Shown piece by piece: positions 52,371 through 61,480 of a stretch of 64,000 nucleotides of DNA. This stretch comes from Streptomyces sp. ISL-1 (GTDB lineage Bacteria; Actinomycetota; Actinomycetes; Streptomycetales; Streptomycetaceae): the NCBI RefSeq assembly GCF_018614585.1, contig NZ_JAGGOI010000023.1:238226-302225 (forward strand), given 5' to 3'. The notes beneath the pieces are model-generated. The model searched no databases. It had not been told where the DNA came from and saw only the letters and a program-made list of their open reading frames with translations. A program made the position numbers and the translations under genes. Each line of letters starts with the position of its first letter. Within the stretch, counting starts at the first letter, position 1.

Positions 52371-52501
52371 ATGCGGGTGTCGCGCGCGGATTCCCGGCCG
52401 GAGCCGTTCACGCGCGGATTGGCTCGGCCCGTACTGCCCGTGCGGTTCGCTCGGCCCGAGCTGTTCACGCCGCCCGTCCGGTTCATCCGGGTCATGCGCG
52501 G

Positions 52502-53227
52502 TCAGGCCGCGAGATCGTTCTCCCCGGCCCCGGACCCCTCGGTCCTCGGCTCCGGGATGTCGAGCGTCTCGTGCCGGCCCGCCCAGCCGGTGGCGGGCAC
52601 CCGCCTCGACCGTACGAGCCGGCCGGTCCGCTCCGATCCGGCGGCCGCCGACACCACCGGCGTAAGGAGCGCCAGCGCGAGGGGCGCGAGCAGCAGCGCC
52701 ACCGCCGTGCCGAGCGCGAAGCCGCCGACCACGTCGGTGGGGTAGTGCACGCCCATGTAGACCCGGCAAAAGCCCTCGGCCAGCGCCAGACCGATCGCGG
52801 CGAAGCCGAACTTCCGGTGTGCGACGAAGAGGCCGGCGGCGAGCGCCATCGCCATCGTGGCGTGGTCGCTGACGAAGGAGTAGTCGGTCTTGCCGGCCAC
52901 CAGTACCTCGATGCCCCGGTGGTCCACGAACGGCCGCGGTCGCTCCACGAACCCGCGGATCGGGATGTTGACCAGGAGCGCGATCCCGGCGGCCAGCGGC
53001 GCCCAGATCAGTCCGGCGACCGCCACGACCGAGTCCTCGGCGGTGCCGCGCCGGCGCACGCTCCACCAGCACCAGAACACCACAAGGACCATCGCAAGCA
53101 TGATTCCGTACTCGCCGGTGAACTCCATGGTGCGGTCGAGCCACGACGGGGCGTCCTTGGCCAGGCCGTTGATGTCATGGAGCAGGCTGAGATCGGGGTT
53201 CACACCGTCCGACGCGAGTCCAGCCAT
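52502..53227 (-). CDS. PAP2-family phosphatase
   Basis: A 241-residue membrane protein with about five or six helices. The three PAP2 motifs are ERPRPF (KxxxxxxRP type), a second in SFVSDHATMAMA (PSGH replaced by SDHA), and SRxxxxxHxxxD as CRVYMGVHYPTDVVGG. It hydrolyses lipid pyrophosphate or phosphatidate-like substrates outside the membrane, for example undecaprenyl pyrophosphate recycling. The start at MAGLASDG is supported by AAGGGG about 9 bases upstream. Convergent with the FAD oxidoreductase. Confidence 0.88.
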   Translation of the reverse strand: MAGLASDGVNPDLSLLHDINGLAKDAPSWLDRTMEFTGEYGIMLAMVLVVFWCWWSVRRRGTAEDSVVAVAGLIWAPLAAGIALLVNIPIRGFVERPRPFVDHRGIEVLVAGKTDYSFVSDHATMAMALAAGLFVAHRKFGFAAIGLALAEGFCRVYMGVHYPTDVVGGFALGTAVALLLAPLALALLTPVVSAAAGSERTGRLVRSRRVPATGWAGRHETLDIPEPRTEGSGAGENDLAA

Positions 53228-53476
53228 CTGCTGCGGCCCCTTGCCTTGTCGCCTGGCGCGGCGCACCTTTCCAGTGCGCCGCCTCTATCAACCCCCGTGG
53301 TCATTACGGTGTCTGCTGCATGGTCAGTGCGGCTGTCCCTGTCCAGGGAACGGCCTGCTCCCTGTGTACGTTCCACTCTCCACCGAACGATCACCATGAC
53401 GTTATCGAAGGGTGACACGTCGTCGCAGCTCAAGGCCCTGGCTTAGCGGAGAGTTCCGGCCACGTCCAACAGTTCG

Positions 53477-54490
53477 TCATGCTTCCGGGGGATGTGTGGG
53501 CAGCGCCTTCGCGCCATCCGCGGTGACCCTCGTCGCACCGAAGTAGTCCGGGGTGTCGATCTTGTCGAAGCGGATCACCGCTCCGGTGTACGGCGCGTTG
53601 ATCATGTACCCGCCACCAACATAGAGCCCGACGTGCCGGATCGCCCGCGAGTTGGCGAGGTCGTCCGAGAAGAAGACCAGATCGCCCGGCAGGAGTTCGT
53701 CGCGCGAAGGATGCGGACCTGCGTTGTACTGATCGTTCGCAACCCGTGGCAGCTCGATGCCCACCGTCCGGTACGCGGCCTGGGTCAGCCCTGAACAGTC
53801 AAAACGTCCGCCCTGATCAGGAGTGCCGTTACCGCCCCACAGATACTTCGTCCCGAGCTTCTGCTGCGCGAAGTAGATCGCGCCGGCGGCCTGCCGCGAC
53901 GGCTCGACCCTTCCGACGGGCCGGGCGAAACTCTTCTCCAGGGTGCGGATGACCTTCACATAATTCTGCGTCTCGCGGTAAGGAGGGACGCCGCCGTACT
54001 TGATGACGGCGTACGCGCCCGCGTTGTACGCCGCGAGCATGTTGTCGGTCGGATCGCCGGGCGCCTTACTGACGTATCCAGCCAATTCACAGTCGTACGA
54101 AGCAGCAGACGGAATCGCGTCCGCCGGATCCCAGACATCGCGGTCCCCGTCCTTGTCCCCGTCGACGCCGTGCGTCGCCCAGGTGCCGGGGATGAACTGC
54201 GCGATGCCCTGGGCCGCGGCCGGACTCTGCGCCCTGGGGTTCCAGCCGCTCTCCTGGTACAGCTGGGCGGCGAGCAGCGCGGGGTTGATGGCCGGGCAGA
54301 GGTTGCCCCACTTCTGTACGAGCGGCTGATAGAGCGCGGGCACGGCTCCCTTGGCAAGCCCGACCGCCCGCCCGCCGTTCGCACCGCCCATGAGCCCGGC
54401 GGCCGCGGAGTAGGTCCCGACGACGAGCAGCGCGACGAAGCTCAGGCACAGCCCGATCCCGACCCCGCTGGCCATCCAGACTTTTCGCAC
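53477..54490 (-). CDS. Bifunctional lytic transglycosylase / NlpC-P60 endopeptidase
   Basis: A 337-residue cell-wall enzyme. An N-terminal transmembrane helix or signal anchor (residues about 8-35) precedes a lysozyme-like domain with catalytic Glu in QLYQESGWNP. A C-terminal NlpC/P60 domain has catalytic Cys in RFDCSGLTQ (near 232) and His in IRHVGLYVGG (near 284). The same fusion is found in conjugation clusters (Orf14/TcpG type) where it opens peptidoglycan. Its place beside a type IV secretion-like operon fits that role. Confidence 0.92.
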   Translation of the reverse strand: MRKVWMASGVGIGLCLSFVALLVVGTYSAAAGLMGGANGGRAVGLAKGAVPALYQPLVQKWGNLCPAINPALLAAQLYQESGWNPRAQSPAAAQGIAQFIPGTWATHGVDGDKDGDRDVWDPADAIPSAASYDCELAGYVSKAPGDPTDNMLAAYNAGAYAVIKYGGVPPYRETQNYVKVIRTLEKSFARPVGRVEPSRQAAGAIYFAQQKLGTKYLWGGNGTPDQGGRFDCSGLTQAAYRTVGIELPRVANDQYNAGPHPSRDELLPGDLVFFSDDLANSRAIRHVGLYVGGGYMINAPYTGAVIRFDKIDTPDYFGATRVTADGAKALPTHPPEA

Positions 54491-54610
54491 GCCCTCAACC
54501 CTCCTCCGTCCGGGCCGCGTTCCAGCCCGTTTCCGCCCACGCGCCTACGGTTCGCGTCCTGGATATGCGTCCTCGCTCTGCGTCTTGCCTTGCGTTCTAC
54601 GACCTGCCGT

Positions 54611-55417
54611 CTACGGTTTGCGTCCGACACCGCCGAACATGGCGACCTCGTCGGGCTCTTCGCCACCGGCCGCCTCCGGCCGCCAGCGTGAACACGACAC
54701 CAGACCGGGCTCCAGCATGTCGAGCCCGTCGAAGTACCGCGTGAGCTGTTGCGGCGTGCGCTGGGTGAGCCTGGGCGTGCCGTGCTCGTTCCAGAACACG
54801 ACGGCGGCGTCCACATCGGGCATCGCCGGACTGGTGATGGTGTGGGAGAGAACGAGATGACTGCCTGCGGGCAGCGCGTCCATGAGACGGCGGACGATTC
54901 CGTACGACTCCTCGTCGTCCCCGATGAAGATCACCACCCCGAGCAGCATCAGCGCGACGGGCTGCGAGAAGTCGAGCGTGGCGGCGGCGCGTTCCAGGAT
55001 GGTGTCGACGTCCCGCAGATCGGCATCGAGATAGTCGGTGAGCCCCTCGGGCGTACCGACGAGCAGGGCACGGGCCTGCGCGAGGACGAGAGGGTCGTTG
55101 TCCACGTACACGATCCGCGCCTCGGGCAGCGCCCGCTGAGCCACCTCATGGGTGTTGTCGGCGCTGGGCAGCCCTGTCCCGATGTCGAGGAACTGCCGGA
55201 TGCCGACATCCGCTGCCAGATGGCGCACGGCCCGCCCCAGGAACCGCCTGTCGGCGAGGGCGTAGTCACCGATGCCGGGGTGGAGCCTGCGAATCTGGTC
55301 CCCGGCCTCGCGGTCGACGAGGTAGTTGTCCTTGCCGCCGGTCCAGTAGTTCCAGATACGGGCGGTGTGGGGGCGCGTGGTGTCGATCCTGGCGAGTAAA
55401 TGCTCGTTGTCGCTCAC
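54611..55417 (-). CDS. SAM-dependent methyltransferase (DUF574 family)
   Basis: A 268-residue methyltransferase of the actinobacterial DUF574 (Methyltransf_19) type. It has RPHTARIWNYWTGGKDNYL at the start, the SAM-binding glycine motif FLDIGTGLPSADNTHEVA, and the acidic pair in IVYVDNDPLVLAQARALL. The GTG at 55417 is taken as start; a TTG at 55450 preceded by GAGG is possible and would add 11 residues. Substrate unknown. It lies between the NlpC gene and the divergent six-gene cluster; a link to that cluster is only positional. Confidence 0.85.
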   Translation of the reverse strand: MSDNEHLLARIDTTRPHTARIWNYWTGGKDNYLVDREAGDQIRRLHPGIGDYALADRRFLGRAVRHLAADVGIRQFLDIGTGLPSADNTHEVAQRALPEARIVYVDNDPLVLAQARALLVGTPEGLTDYLDADLRDVDTILERAAATLDFSQPVALMLLGVVIFIGDDEESYGIVRRLMDALPAGSHLVLSHTITSPAMPDVDAAVVFWNEHGTPRLTQRTPQQLTRYFDGLDMLEPGLVSCSRWRPEAAGGEEPDEVAMFGGVGRKP

Positions 55418-55848
55418 ACGGTCCAAGATATCCAACTCCGCGGAATCCAACTCGCCTCATCATGGCCGGTGTTGGAACGGGCGGTGTTGGTTCGAGGCCG
55501 CCTTCGGCGCCGGGGGCCGAGCTTGCCGGCGACGGCGGCCCCAAGCTGAACAGCTACCCGGGCCGGCTGCGCTCCTCCCACGAGGGAGGGTCAGCGCCCA
55601 GAGGTGGGACAACGACAGTCATTGCCCGGAGTCACGCTCCGTGATACACAGAGTGACCATAGGCACTCATCACGCCGAACCGGTCCCCGCCGCCGCAGGT
55701 CAGGGCGTGAGATCGGTCATACGTGCGGAGATCGGGTAAAGAGACCCGCCAAGTCGGCTTACGCGGGCGATTTCATCAGCGAAGATAGAACGACGGCCCG
55801 TGCCGAGGGGCAGGGGCACTGAACAACCCAACAGGGGCGGTGAGTTAC
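55418..55848. other. Promoter spacer of the secretion-like cluster
   Basis: About 430 bases with no convincing gene, between the divergent methyltransferase and the first cluster gene. It must contain promoters for both. No repeats or operators stand out. Confidence 0.5.
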
Positions 55849-56157
55849 ATGATCCTGGCAGCCGAAAAAGGTGACATCACCACCATCATCGGCGGAATCG
55901 CCCCGAACTGGGGGCCTTTCGGGAGCCTGGGGAACGAGGCGCGAGTGATGGTCGAGGTCGTGATGGCCATTGCCATCCTCCTCTGCCTCGGCATCGCGAT
56001 CTGGGGCGCGGCCAAACAGCGCATCGGCGCGACGGCACTTCGCGACACCTTCAGCGCCGAGCAGGGCAAGGGACTGATCGTCGCCGGGCTGACCGGCGTC
56101 TTCATCATCGGGTCACTGGGGACTTTGTTCACCATCGTGTACGGGATGGCTGTCTGA
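55849..56157 (+). CDS. cmdF: Small membrane protein, first gene of the cmd-like cluster
   Basis: A 102-residue protein with two transmembrane helices (VVMAIAILLCLGIAIWGAAK and GLIVAGLTGVFIIGSLGTLF) joined by a short basic loop, the topology of small VirB2/VirB3-like or TrbC-like subunits of type IV systems. ATG 55849 is preferred (GGTGAG just upstream); GTG 55840 is possible. The symbol is assigned by gene order relative to S. coelicolor cmdABCDEF (SCO4126-4131), from memory. Confidence 0.7.
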   Translation: MILAAEKGDITTIIGGIAPNWGPFGSLGNEARVMVEVVMAIAILLCLGIAIWGAAKQRIGATALRDTFSAEQGKGLIVAGLTGVFIIGSLGTLFTIVYGMAV

Positions 56158-56320
56158 CCCGCCCGCCTGTCCTCTCCGAGCGTGCCCGACCCACCCTTTG
56201 AGGTTGCGTCTCCCTGATGTCGAGTCACCACACCGCGCCCGCGCGGGAAGCAGCACGACTACCGTCGTACTACGTGTCGTACGACGTGGAACTGCGAACG
56301 GTTGAGGGGGCATACGCGAG

Positions 56321-57172
56321 ATGAGCCTCGGTGACGAGAACGGCTACCGCGGCGAGCCGGGCGGCCGCACGGACGAGGGCTTCGGCGGCTCGGGCCAGAC
56401 GCGTACGCGTCTGCCGGGCAGCGGCGACACGGACGTCTACGGCGGCGCGCGCAGCCCGGTCCGGAGCTCACGCTCCCTGATCACGGTGGTGGGCGTCGTG
56501 GTGCTGCTGATCGCGGCTATCGCCTTCGCGAACCAGGGCGGGGGCGACGAAACCCCGTCAACTGCCAGCCCGAAGGCCGCGACGGCGCCTACGGCGGCGA
56601 CGGGGGAGCGGCCGGTGGCCGGGAAAAACGGGGAGATTCCGTCGGGGTTCGCGAAGGACGAGCAGGGGGCGCAGAGCGCGGCGGCGAACTATGCGGCTGC
56701 CCTTGGTTCTGACGGCATGTTCAACAAGGCGCGCCGACAGGAGATCGTGAAGTCCATCGCCGACTCCAGCACGCTGGACAAGCTTCGGTCAGGGTTCGAC
56801 GCCGACTACTCACCCGCGTTCCTCGCGCAGATCGGGCTCAACGCCGAAGGCGCCGCCCCAGCAGGCTCCACATTCGTCAACCGGACCCTTCCCGCCGGCA
56901 CCAAGGTCAAAGGCCTTACGGGCGAGACCGCCGATGTCGACGTCTGGTGCATGGGCCTGTTCGGGCTGACGGGCGAGAAGTCCACCAAGCCGGTGACGAG
57001 CGGCTGGTTCACGGTAAGCGTCAAGCTGAAGTGGAACGGGTCCGACTGGAAAGTACTGGCGACCGGCCAGAAGACGGGCCCAACACCGGTCACCGGTGAC
57101 AACCCCGTGTCCGGATCCGACGAAATCGCCGCCGCGGTCACCGAATTCGGAGGGTTCACGTATGCCCGTTAA
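56321..57172 (+). CDS. cmdE: Bitopic membrane protein, VirB8/TcpC-like suspected
   Basis: A 283-residue protein with a Gly/Arg-rich cytoplasmic lead of about 45 residues, one transmembrane helix (SLITVVGVVVLLIAAIAFA) and an extracellular alpha/beta domain of about 200 residues (FTVSVKLKWNGSDWKVLATG near the end). This is the plan of VirB8/TcpC proteins of type IV secretion and conjugation, but sequence identity to them is not visible by eye. It overlaps the next gene by 11 bases. Symbol by gene order, from memory. Confidence 0.7.
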   Translation: MSLGDENGYRGEPGGRTDEGFGGSGQTRTRLPGSGDTDVYGGARSPVRSSRSLITVVGVVVLLIAAIAFANQGGGDETPSTASPKAATAPTAATGERPVAGKNGEIPSGFAKDEQGAQSAAANYAAALGSDGMFNKARRQEIVKSIADSSTLDKLRSGFDADYSPAFLAQIGLNAEGAAPAGSTFVNRTLPAGTKVKGLTGETADVDVWCMGLFGLTGEKSTKPVTSGWFTVSVKLKWNGSDWKVLATGQKTGPTPVTGDNPVSGSDEIAAAVTEFGGFTYAR

Positions 57173-58493
57173 CCCTCACCCTCGTATGGGCTCCATCGTG
57201 ACCGCCTTGGTGGCCGTCCAGACCGCGGCGTTCATGTATGCGGCCCAGGCTGCCGCAGCGCCGACGCCGACGCCCACGCCGACCCAGAGCAGCAACCCGT
57301 GTGGGCTCATCGCCGGCCCCGCGCGGGACTACTGCGACAACGGGGAGCCCGGCGGCGCCAGCCGCACCGGCCCCCCCGACCCCACCACCGCCCTGGACCC
57401 CCTCGCCTCCCTCGCCCGCGGCTGCGCCGACGCCGCCGTCAAAATCGTCGACGTCCTCTCCAACGCCGTGAAGTCCACCGCCGAGGTCGACTTCACCAAC
57501 TCCGCCTTCCTCGCCCGCTACGCCATCGTCTTCGCCGCGGCCACCATCCTCACCCTCATCCTCTGGCTCCTCGCCGTCGCCAAGCGCGCCATCCGCGGCG
57601 TCCCCCTCACCACCGCCATCGGCGAAGCCATCGGCTTCCTCTGGCTCACCGTCCTCGCCTCCGCCTTCACGCCCCTGATCCTCTACACCCTCGTCTCCGC
57701 CACCGACGCCGTCACCGAGGTCATCGCCTCCGGCACCGGCCAGCAGACCGACGTCTTCTTCGGGAGTTTCAAGGACGCCCTCCAGAAGGGCGACAGCATC
57801 GGCGGCGGACCGATCATGCTCATCGTCGTCTCGCTCGTCACGGTCCTCGCCGCCGGCGTGCTCTACCTCGAGCTGTTCATCCGCGCCGTCCTCCTCTACG
57901 TCGGCGCCCTCCTCGGCGTCGTCGTCTACGCCGGACTCGTCGACAAGAACATGTGGGGGCACGTACGCCGCTGGGCCGGGATCATGATCGCCGTCATCCT
58001 GGTCAAGCCGGTCATCGTCATCGTCCTCGGACTCGCCGGCGCCCTCGCCGCGGACAAGGGCCCCGACTCCTTCTCCGCCGTCGTCTCCGGACTCGCGATC
58101 ATCCTGCTCGCCATCTTCGCCTCCGCGATGATCTACCGCTTCGTCCCCGGCTTCGGCGACGAGATCGCCGCCTCCCGCAACAACCGCCTGCAGAACGGCG
58201 CCGAGAACGCCGCGGCCGCCGTCATCAGCTCCCCCGCCGCCCTCGTCTCGCAAGGCATCAAGACCCACAGCAGCCGCGGCAACCAGGGCGGCGGAGGCGA
58301 CAGCGGCGGCAGCGCCCCACGCCCGGCCAACCCCCTCAGCGGTGGCGTCGCCGCGCACAGCAGCCGCAACCCCCGAGCGGGCGGCGGCGGAGGCGGCGGA
58401 CCTGCCCCCGCGGCGCCCCCACCCCGTAGCAGCACACCCGGCACCGGCACCCCGCACAGCAACCGCAAGAGCACAGGAGGTGGAGGGCGTTGA
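57162..58493 (+). CDS. cmdD: Polytopic membrane protein, VirB6/TrbL-like
   Basis: A 443-residue protein. A signal-like helix is followed by a PTPTPTPTQ linker and then about six to seven helices (for example YAIVFAAATILTLILWLLAV and WAGIMIAVILVKPVIVIVLG). The C-terminal 100 residues are Gly/Ser/Pro-rich and hydrophilic. Layout matches channel-forming VirB6/TrbL proteins. GGAGGG lies 7 bases before the ATG; translation is coupled to both neighbours by overlaps (11 and 4 bases). Symbol by gene order, from memory. Confidence 0.75.
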   Translation: MPVNPHPRMGSIVTALVAVQTAAFMYAAQAAAAPTPTPTPTQSSNPCGLIAGPARDYCDNGEPGGASRTGPPDPTTALDPLASLARGCADAAVKIVDVLSNAVKSTAEVDFTNSAFLARYAIVFAAATILTLILWLLAVAKRAIRGVPLTTAIGEAIGFLWLTVLASAFTPLILYTLVSATDAVTEVIASGTGQQTDVFFGSFKDALQKGDSIGGGPIMLIVVSLVTVLAAGVLYLELFIRAVLLYVGALLGVVVYAGLVDKNMWGHVRRWAGIMIAVILVKPVIVIVLGLAGALAADKGPDSFSAVVSGLAIILLAIFASAMIYRFVPGFGDEIAASRNNRLQNGAENAAAAVISSPAALVSQGIKTHSSRGNQGGGGDSGGSAPRPANPLSGGVAAHSSRNPRAGGGGGGGPAPAAPPPRSSTPGTGTPHSNRKSTGGGGR

Positions 58494-60049
58494 CGACCCA
58501 GTCCCATCCGATCACGCCCCGCCGTACGTATCTCATCGGCCGGGCCCGGCCGAACGCGATCGTCGGCAAGAACCGCGAGACCGGCGAGATCGCGCTGATC
58601 ATCGCCGGCGCGTTCCTCGGCATGATGAGCGGGCTGCTGGTCCCCGTCCTGTCCCTGCGGATCGTGCTGCTGATGGGCTTCCCGCTCCTCGCGCTCGCCG
58701 CCGTGTACGTCCCGTACAAGCACCGCACCTTCTACAAGTGGTTCGAGATCAACCGCAGTTACAAGCGCACTCTGCGCAGCGGCACCCTCTACCGCTCCCG
58801 GGCCGCCGAGGCCGGCATCCGGCTCGACGGGCGTGAGATCGAGGTCGGCCCGCCCCCGGGCATCGGCCGGATCAACTGGCTCGCGGCCCCCTTCGGCCCG
58901 GACGAGATCGCCGTGCTGCTGCACGCCGACCGCCGTACGGTCACCGCCGCCATCGAGATCGAGGGCCCGGGCGTCGGGCTGCGCGACAGCGAGGACCAGG
59001 AGGCCCTCGTCGACCGCTTCGGCACGCTGCTGAAGCATGTGGCCAACGGCGACGGCTTTGTGACCCGCCTTCAGATGCTGGCCCGTACGCTGCCCGCCGA
59101 CCCCGACGCGCACGCAAAGGATGTCGCCCAGCGCGGCGACCAGCAGACGCCCGGCTGGCTGCGCGAGTCGTACGACCAGCTGCAGTCGATGGTCTCCACC
59201 TCCAGCGAGCAGCACCGCGCGTACCTCGTCGCCTGTATGCACTACACCCGCGAGCTGGCCGCCGAGGCGCACGCCATGGCCCGCGCCGCCCGCCACGCCA
59301 CGGGTTCGAAGTCGCGCAAGCTCGACAAGGACACGGGCCTCGCCGTCGTCATGGCCCGCGAGCTCACGGACATCTGCGCCCGCCTCGCCGAGGCCGACAT
59401 CCGGGTCCGTCAGCCGCTCGGTCAGGGCCGGCTCGCCTCCCTCGTGCACTCGATGTACGACCCCGACCACCCCATCGACCACATCCAGGCGATGACGAAA
59501 CGGAACGCCTGGCCCGCCGAGCTGGACGCCATGCAGCCCACCTACCTCCAGGCGAAGACCCGGGAGTCGTCCACCCGCGCGCCCTGGTGCCACTCGACCG
59601 CCTGGGTGAAGGAGTGGCCGATGACCCCGGTCGGCGTCAACTTCCTCGCCCCGCTGCTCGTCCACACCCCGGATGTGATCCGTACGGTCGCGGTCTGTAT
59701 GGACCTGGAGCCCACCGAGGTCGCCATCGAGCGGATGCTGACCGAGAAGACCAACGACGAGGCGGACGCCAGCCGCGCCGCCAAGATGAACCGGACCGTC
59801 GACCCGCGCGACATCGCCGCGCACGGCCGACTCGACCAGAGGGGTGAAGATCTCGCCAGCGGTGCGGCCGGTGTCAACCTTGTCGGGTACATCACAGTGT
59901 CTTCGCGGTCGCCGGAGGCGTTGGCTCGCGACAAGCGGACGATCAGAGCCTCGGCCGGCAAGTCGTATCTGAAGCTGGAGTGGTGCGACCGCGAGCACCA
60001 CCGTGCCTTTGTGAACACCTTGCCGTTCGCGACCGGCATCCGACGCTGA
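58490..60049 (+). CDS. cmdC: SCO6880-family membrane protein of the secretion-like cluster
   Basis: A 519-residue protein that starts at TTG within TTGA, overlapping the preceding stop codon. Two adjacent N-terminal helices (about residues 32-75; PrgI-like arrangement) precede a long cytoplasmic domain. It contains KHRTFYKWFEINRSYKRT, HYTRELAAEAHAMARAARH and GYITVSSRSPEAL near the end. It matches the actinobacterial SCO6880 family found beside VirB4-like ATPases in integrated conjugative elements. Probably the non-ATPase half of a split VirB4-type protein. Confidence 0.8.
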   Translation: MTTQSHPITPRRTYLIGRARPNAIVGKNRETGEIALIIAGAFLGMMSGLLVPVLSLRIVLLMGFPLLALAAVYVPYKHRTFYKWFEINRSYKRTLRSGTLYRSRAAEAGIRLDGREIEVGPPPGIGRINWLAAPFGPDEIAVLLHADRRTVTAAIEIEGPGVGLRDSEDQEALVDRFGTLLKHVANGDGFVTRLQMLARTLPADPDAHAKDVAQRGDQQTPGWLRESYDQLQSMVSTSSEQHRAYLVACMHYTRELAAEAHAMARAARHATGSKSRKLDKDTGLAVVMARELTDICARLAEADIRVRQPLGQGRLASLVHSMYDPDHPIDHIQAMTKRNAWPAELDAMQPTYLQAKTRESSTRAPWCHSTAWVKEWPMTPVGVNFLAPLLVHTPDVIRTVAVCMDLEPTEVAIERMLTEKTNDEADASRAAKMNRTVDPRDIAAHGRLDQRGEDLASGAAGVNLVGYITVSSRSPEALARDKRTIRASAGKSYLKLEWCDREHHRAFVNTLPFATGIRR

Positions 60050-60066
60050 CGAGAGGGCAGTCCGCC

Positions 60067-61479
60067 ATGCGAGATCCGCTGTCCGTCTTCACAGATGCCT
60101 TCACCTCCTTCCTGTTCGGGAAGGTCGAGACGACCCGACTTCCGGTGCGTACGTCAACGGGCCAGGCACAGGCCGTCTACCTCCCCACCGCCGCGCCGGG
60201 CCTCGGCGACTCGGGCGTGATCATCGGTCGCGAGGTGTACAGCGGAAAGGGCTATATCTACGACCCCTTCCAGCTGTACGGCCAGCAGTTGCCGGCCCCC
60301 CACTGGCTGGTGCTCGGCGAGTCCGGGAACGGCAAGTCGGCGCTGGAGAAGACCTACGTGCTACGGCAGTTGCGCTTCCGCGACCGCCAGGTGGTGGTGC
60401 TGGACGCGCAGGGCGAGGACGGGGTGGGCGAGTGGAATCTCGTCGCCCAGGAGCTGGGGATAACTCCCATCCGGCTCGACCCGATGACGGCGCTGGACGG
60501 CGGGATCCGGTTGAACCCGCTGGACCCGGCGATCACCACGACCGGCCAGCTCGCGCTCTTGAGGACCATCATCGAGGTCGCGATGGGACACGGCCTGGAC
60601 GAGCGGTCCGGCTTCGCCCTGAAGGTGGCGCATGCGTACGTCAACGAGACGATCGTCGACCGCCAGCCGGTACTGACGGACATCGTGGACCAGCTGCGGC
60701 ACCCCGAGCCGGACTCCGCCGAGGCGATGAACGTCGACATAGACGATGTACGCGCGTGGGGTCTGGACGTGGCGCTGGTGCTGGACCGGCTGGTCGACGG
60801 TGACCTGCGGGGCATGTTCGACGGCCCGACGACGGTCGGGATCGACCTCGACGCGCCTCTGATCGTCTTCGACCTCTCCCACATCGACCGCAACTCCATC
60901 GCCATGCCGATCCTGATGGCGATCGTGGGTGTGTGGCTGGAGCACACCTGGATCCGCCCCGACCGGAAGAAACGGATCTTCCTGGTCGAGGAGGCCTGGC
61001 ACATCATCAACAGCCCGTTTGTCGCCCAGCTCTTCCAGCGCCTGCTGAAGTTCGGCCGGCGCCTCGGCCTTTCCTTCGTGGCCGTGGTCCACCACCTCTC
61101 GGACGTGGTCGACGGCGCGGCGGCCCGGGAGGCGGCGGCGATCCTGAAGATGGCGTCGACGCGGACGATCTACGCACAGAAGGCGGACGAGGCGAGAGCG
61201 ACGGGGCGGGTGCTCGGCCTTCCGCGCTGGGCCGTCGAGATCATCCCCACGCTCACCCCCGGCATCGCGGTCTGGGACGTCAACGGCAATGTCCAGGTGG
61301 TCAAACACTTGGTGACGGAGGCGGAGAGACCACTGGTCTTCACGGACCGGGCGATGACGGAGTCGTCGGGACCCGCGCTGCCCGAGGACGTACAGGCCGC
61401 GGAGTGGGAGGCGGAGCAGCGCGCGGCCCTGATCGAGCAGCAGCAGCTCGGCGCGTCCTCCGAGTCAACGGTGGCATGA
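60067..61479 (+). CDS. cmdB: VirB4/TraC-like ATPase
   Basis: A 470-residue ATPase. Walker A is LGESGNGKSALEK (near residue 85), Walker B is RIFLVEEAWHII (near 304), and later VHHLSDVVDG and QKADEARATG match the sensor and C-terminal motifs of VirB4 proteins. These ATPases power type IV secretion pilus and substrate transfer at the membrane. The previous gene carries the VirB4 N-terminal equivalents. In S. coelicolor the cmdB homologue affects differentiation and antibiotic production rather than conjugation. It is 1 base away from the next gene. Confidence 0.85.
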   Translation: MRDPLSVFTDAFTSFLFGKVETTRLPVRTSTGQAQAVYLPTAAPGLGDSGVIIGREVYSGKGYIYDPFQLYGQQLPAPHWLVLGESGNGKSALEKTYVLRQLRFRDRQVVVLDAQGEDGVGEWNLVAQELGITPIRLDPMTALDGGIRLNPLDPAITTTGQLALLRTIIEVAMGHGLDERSGFALKVAHAYVNETIVDRQPVLTDIVDQLRHPEPDSAEAMNVDIDDVRAWGLDVALVLDRLVDGDLRGMFDGPTTVGIDLDAPLIVFDLSHIDRNSIAMPILMAIVGVWLEHTWIRPDRKKRIFLVEEAWHIINSPFVAQLFQRLLKFGRRLGLSFVAVVHHLSDVVDGAAAREAAAILKMASTRTIYAQKADEARATGRVLGLPRWAVEIIPTLTPGIAVWDVNGNVQVVKHLVTEAERPLVFTDRAMTESSGPALPEDVQAAEWEAEQRAALIEQQQLGASSESTVA

Positions 61480-61480
61480 C

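Noticed and set aside
57156..60001. Large minus-strand frames opposite the cmd-like genes
   Set aside because: Asp/Glu/Gly-rich antisense shadows without start signals.
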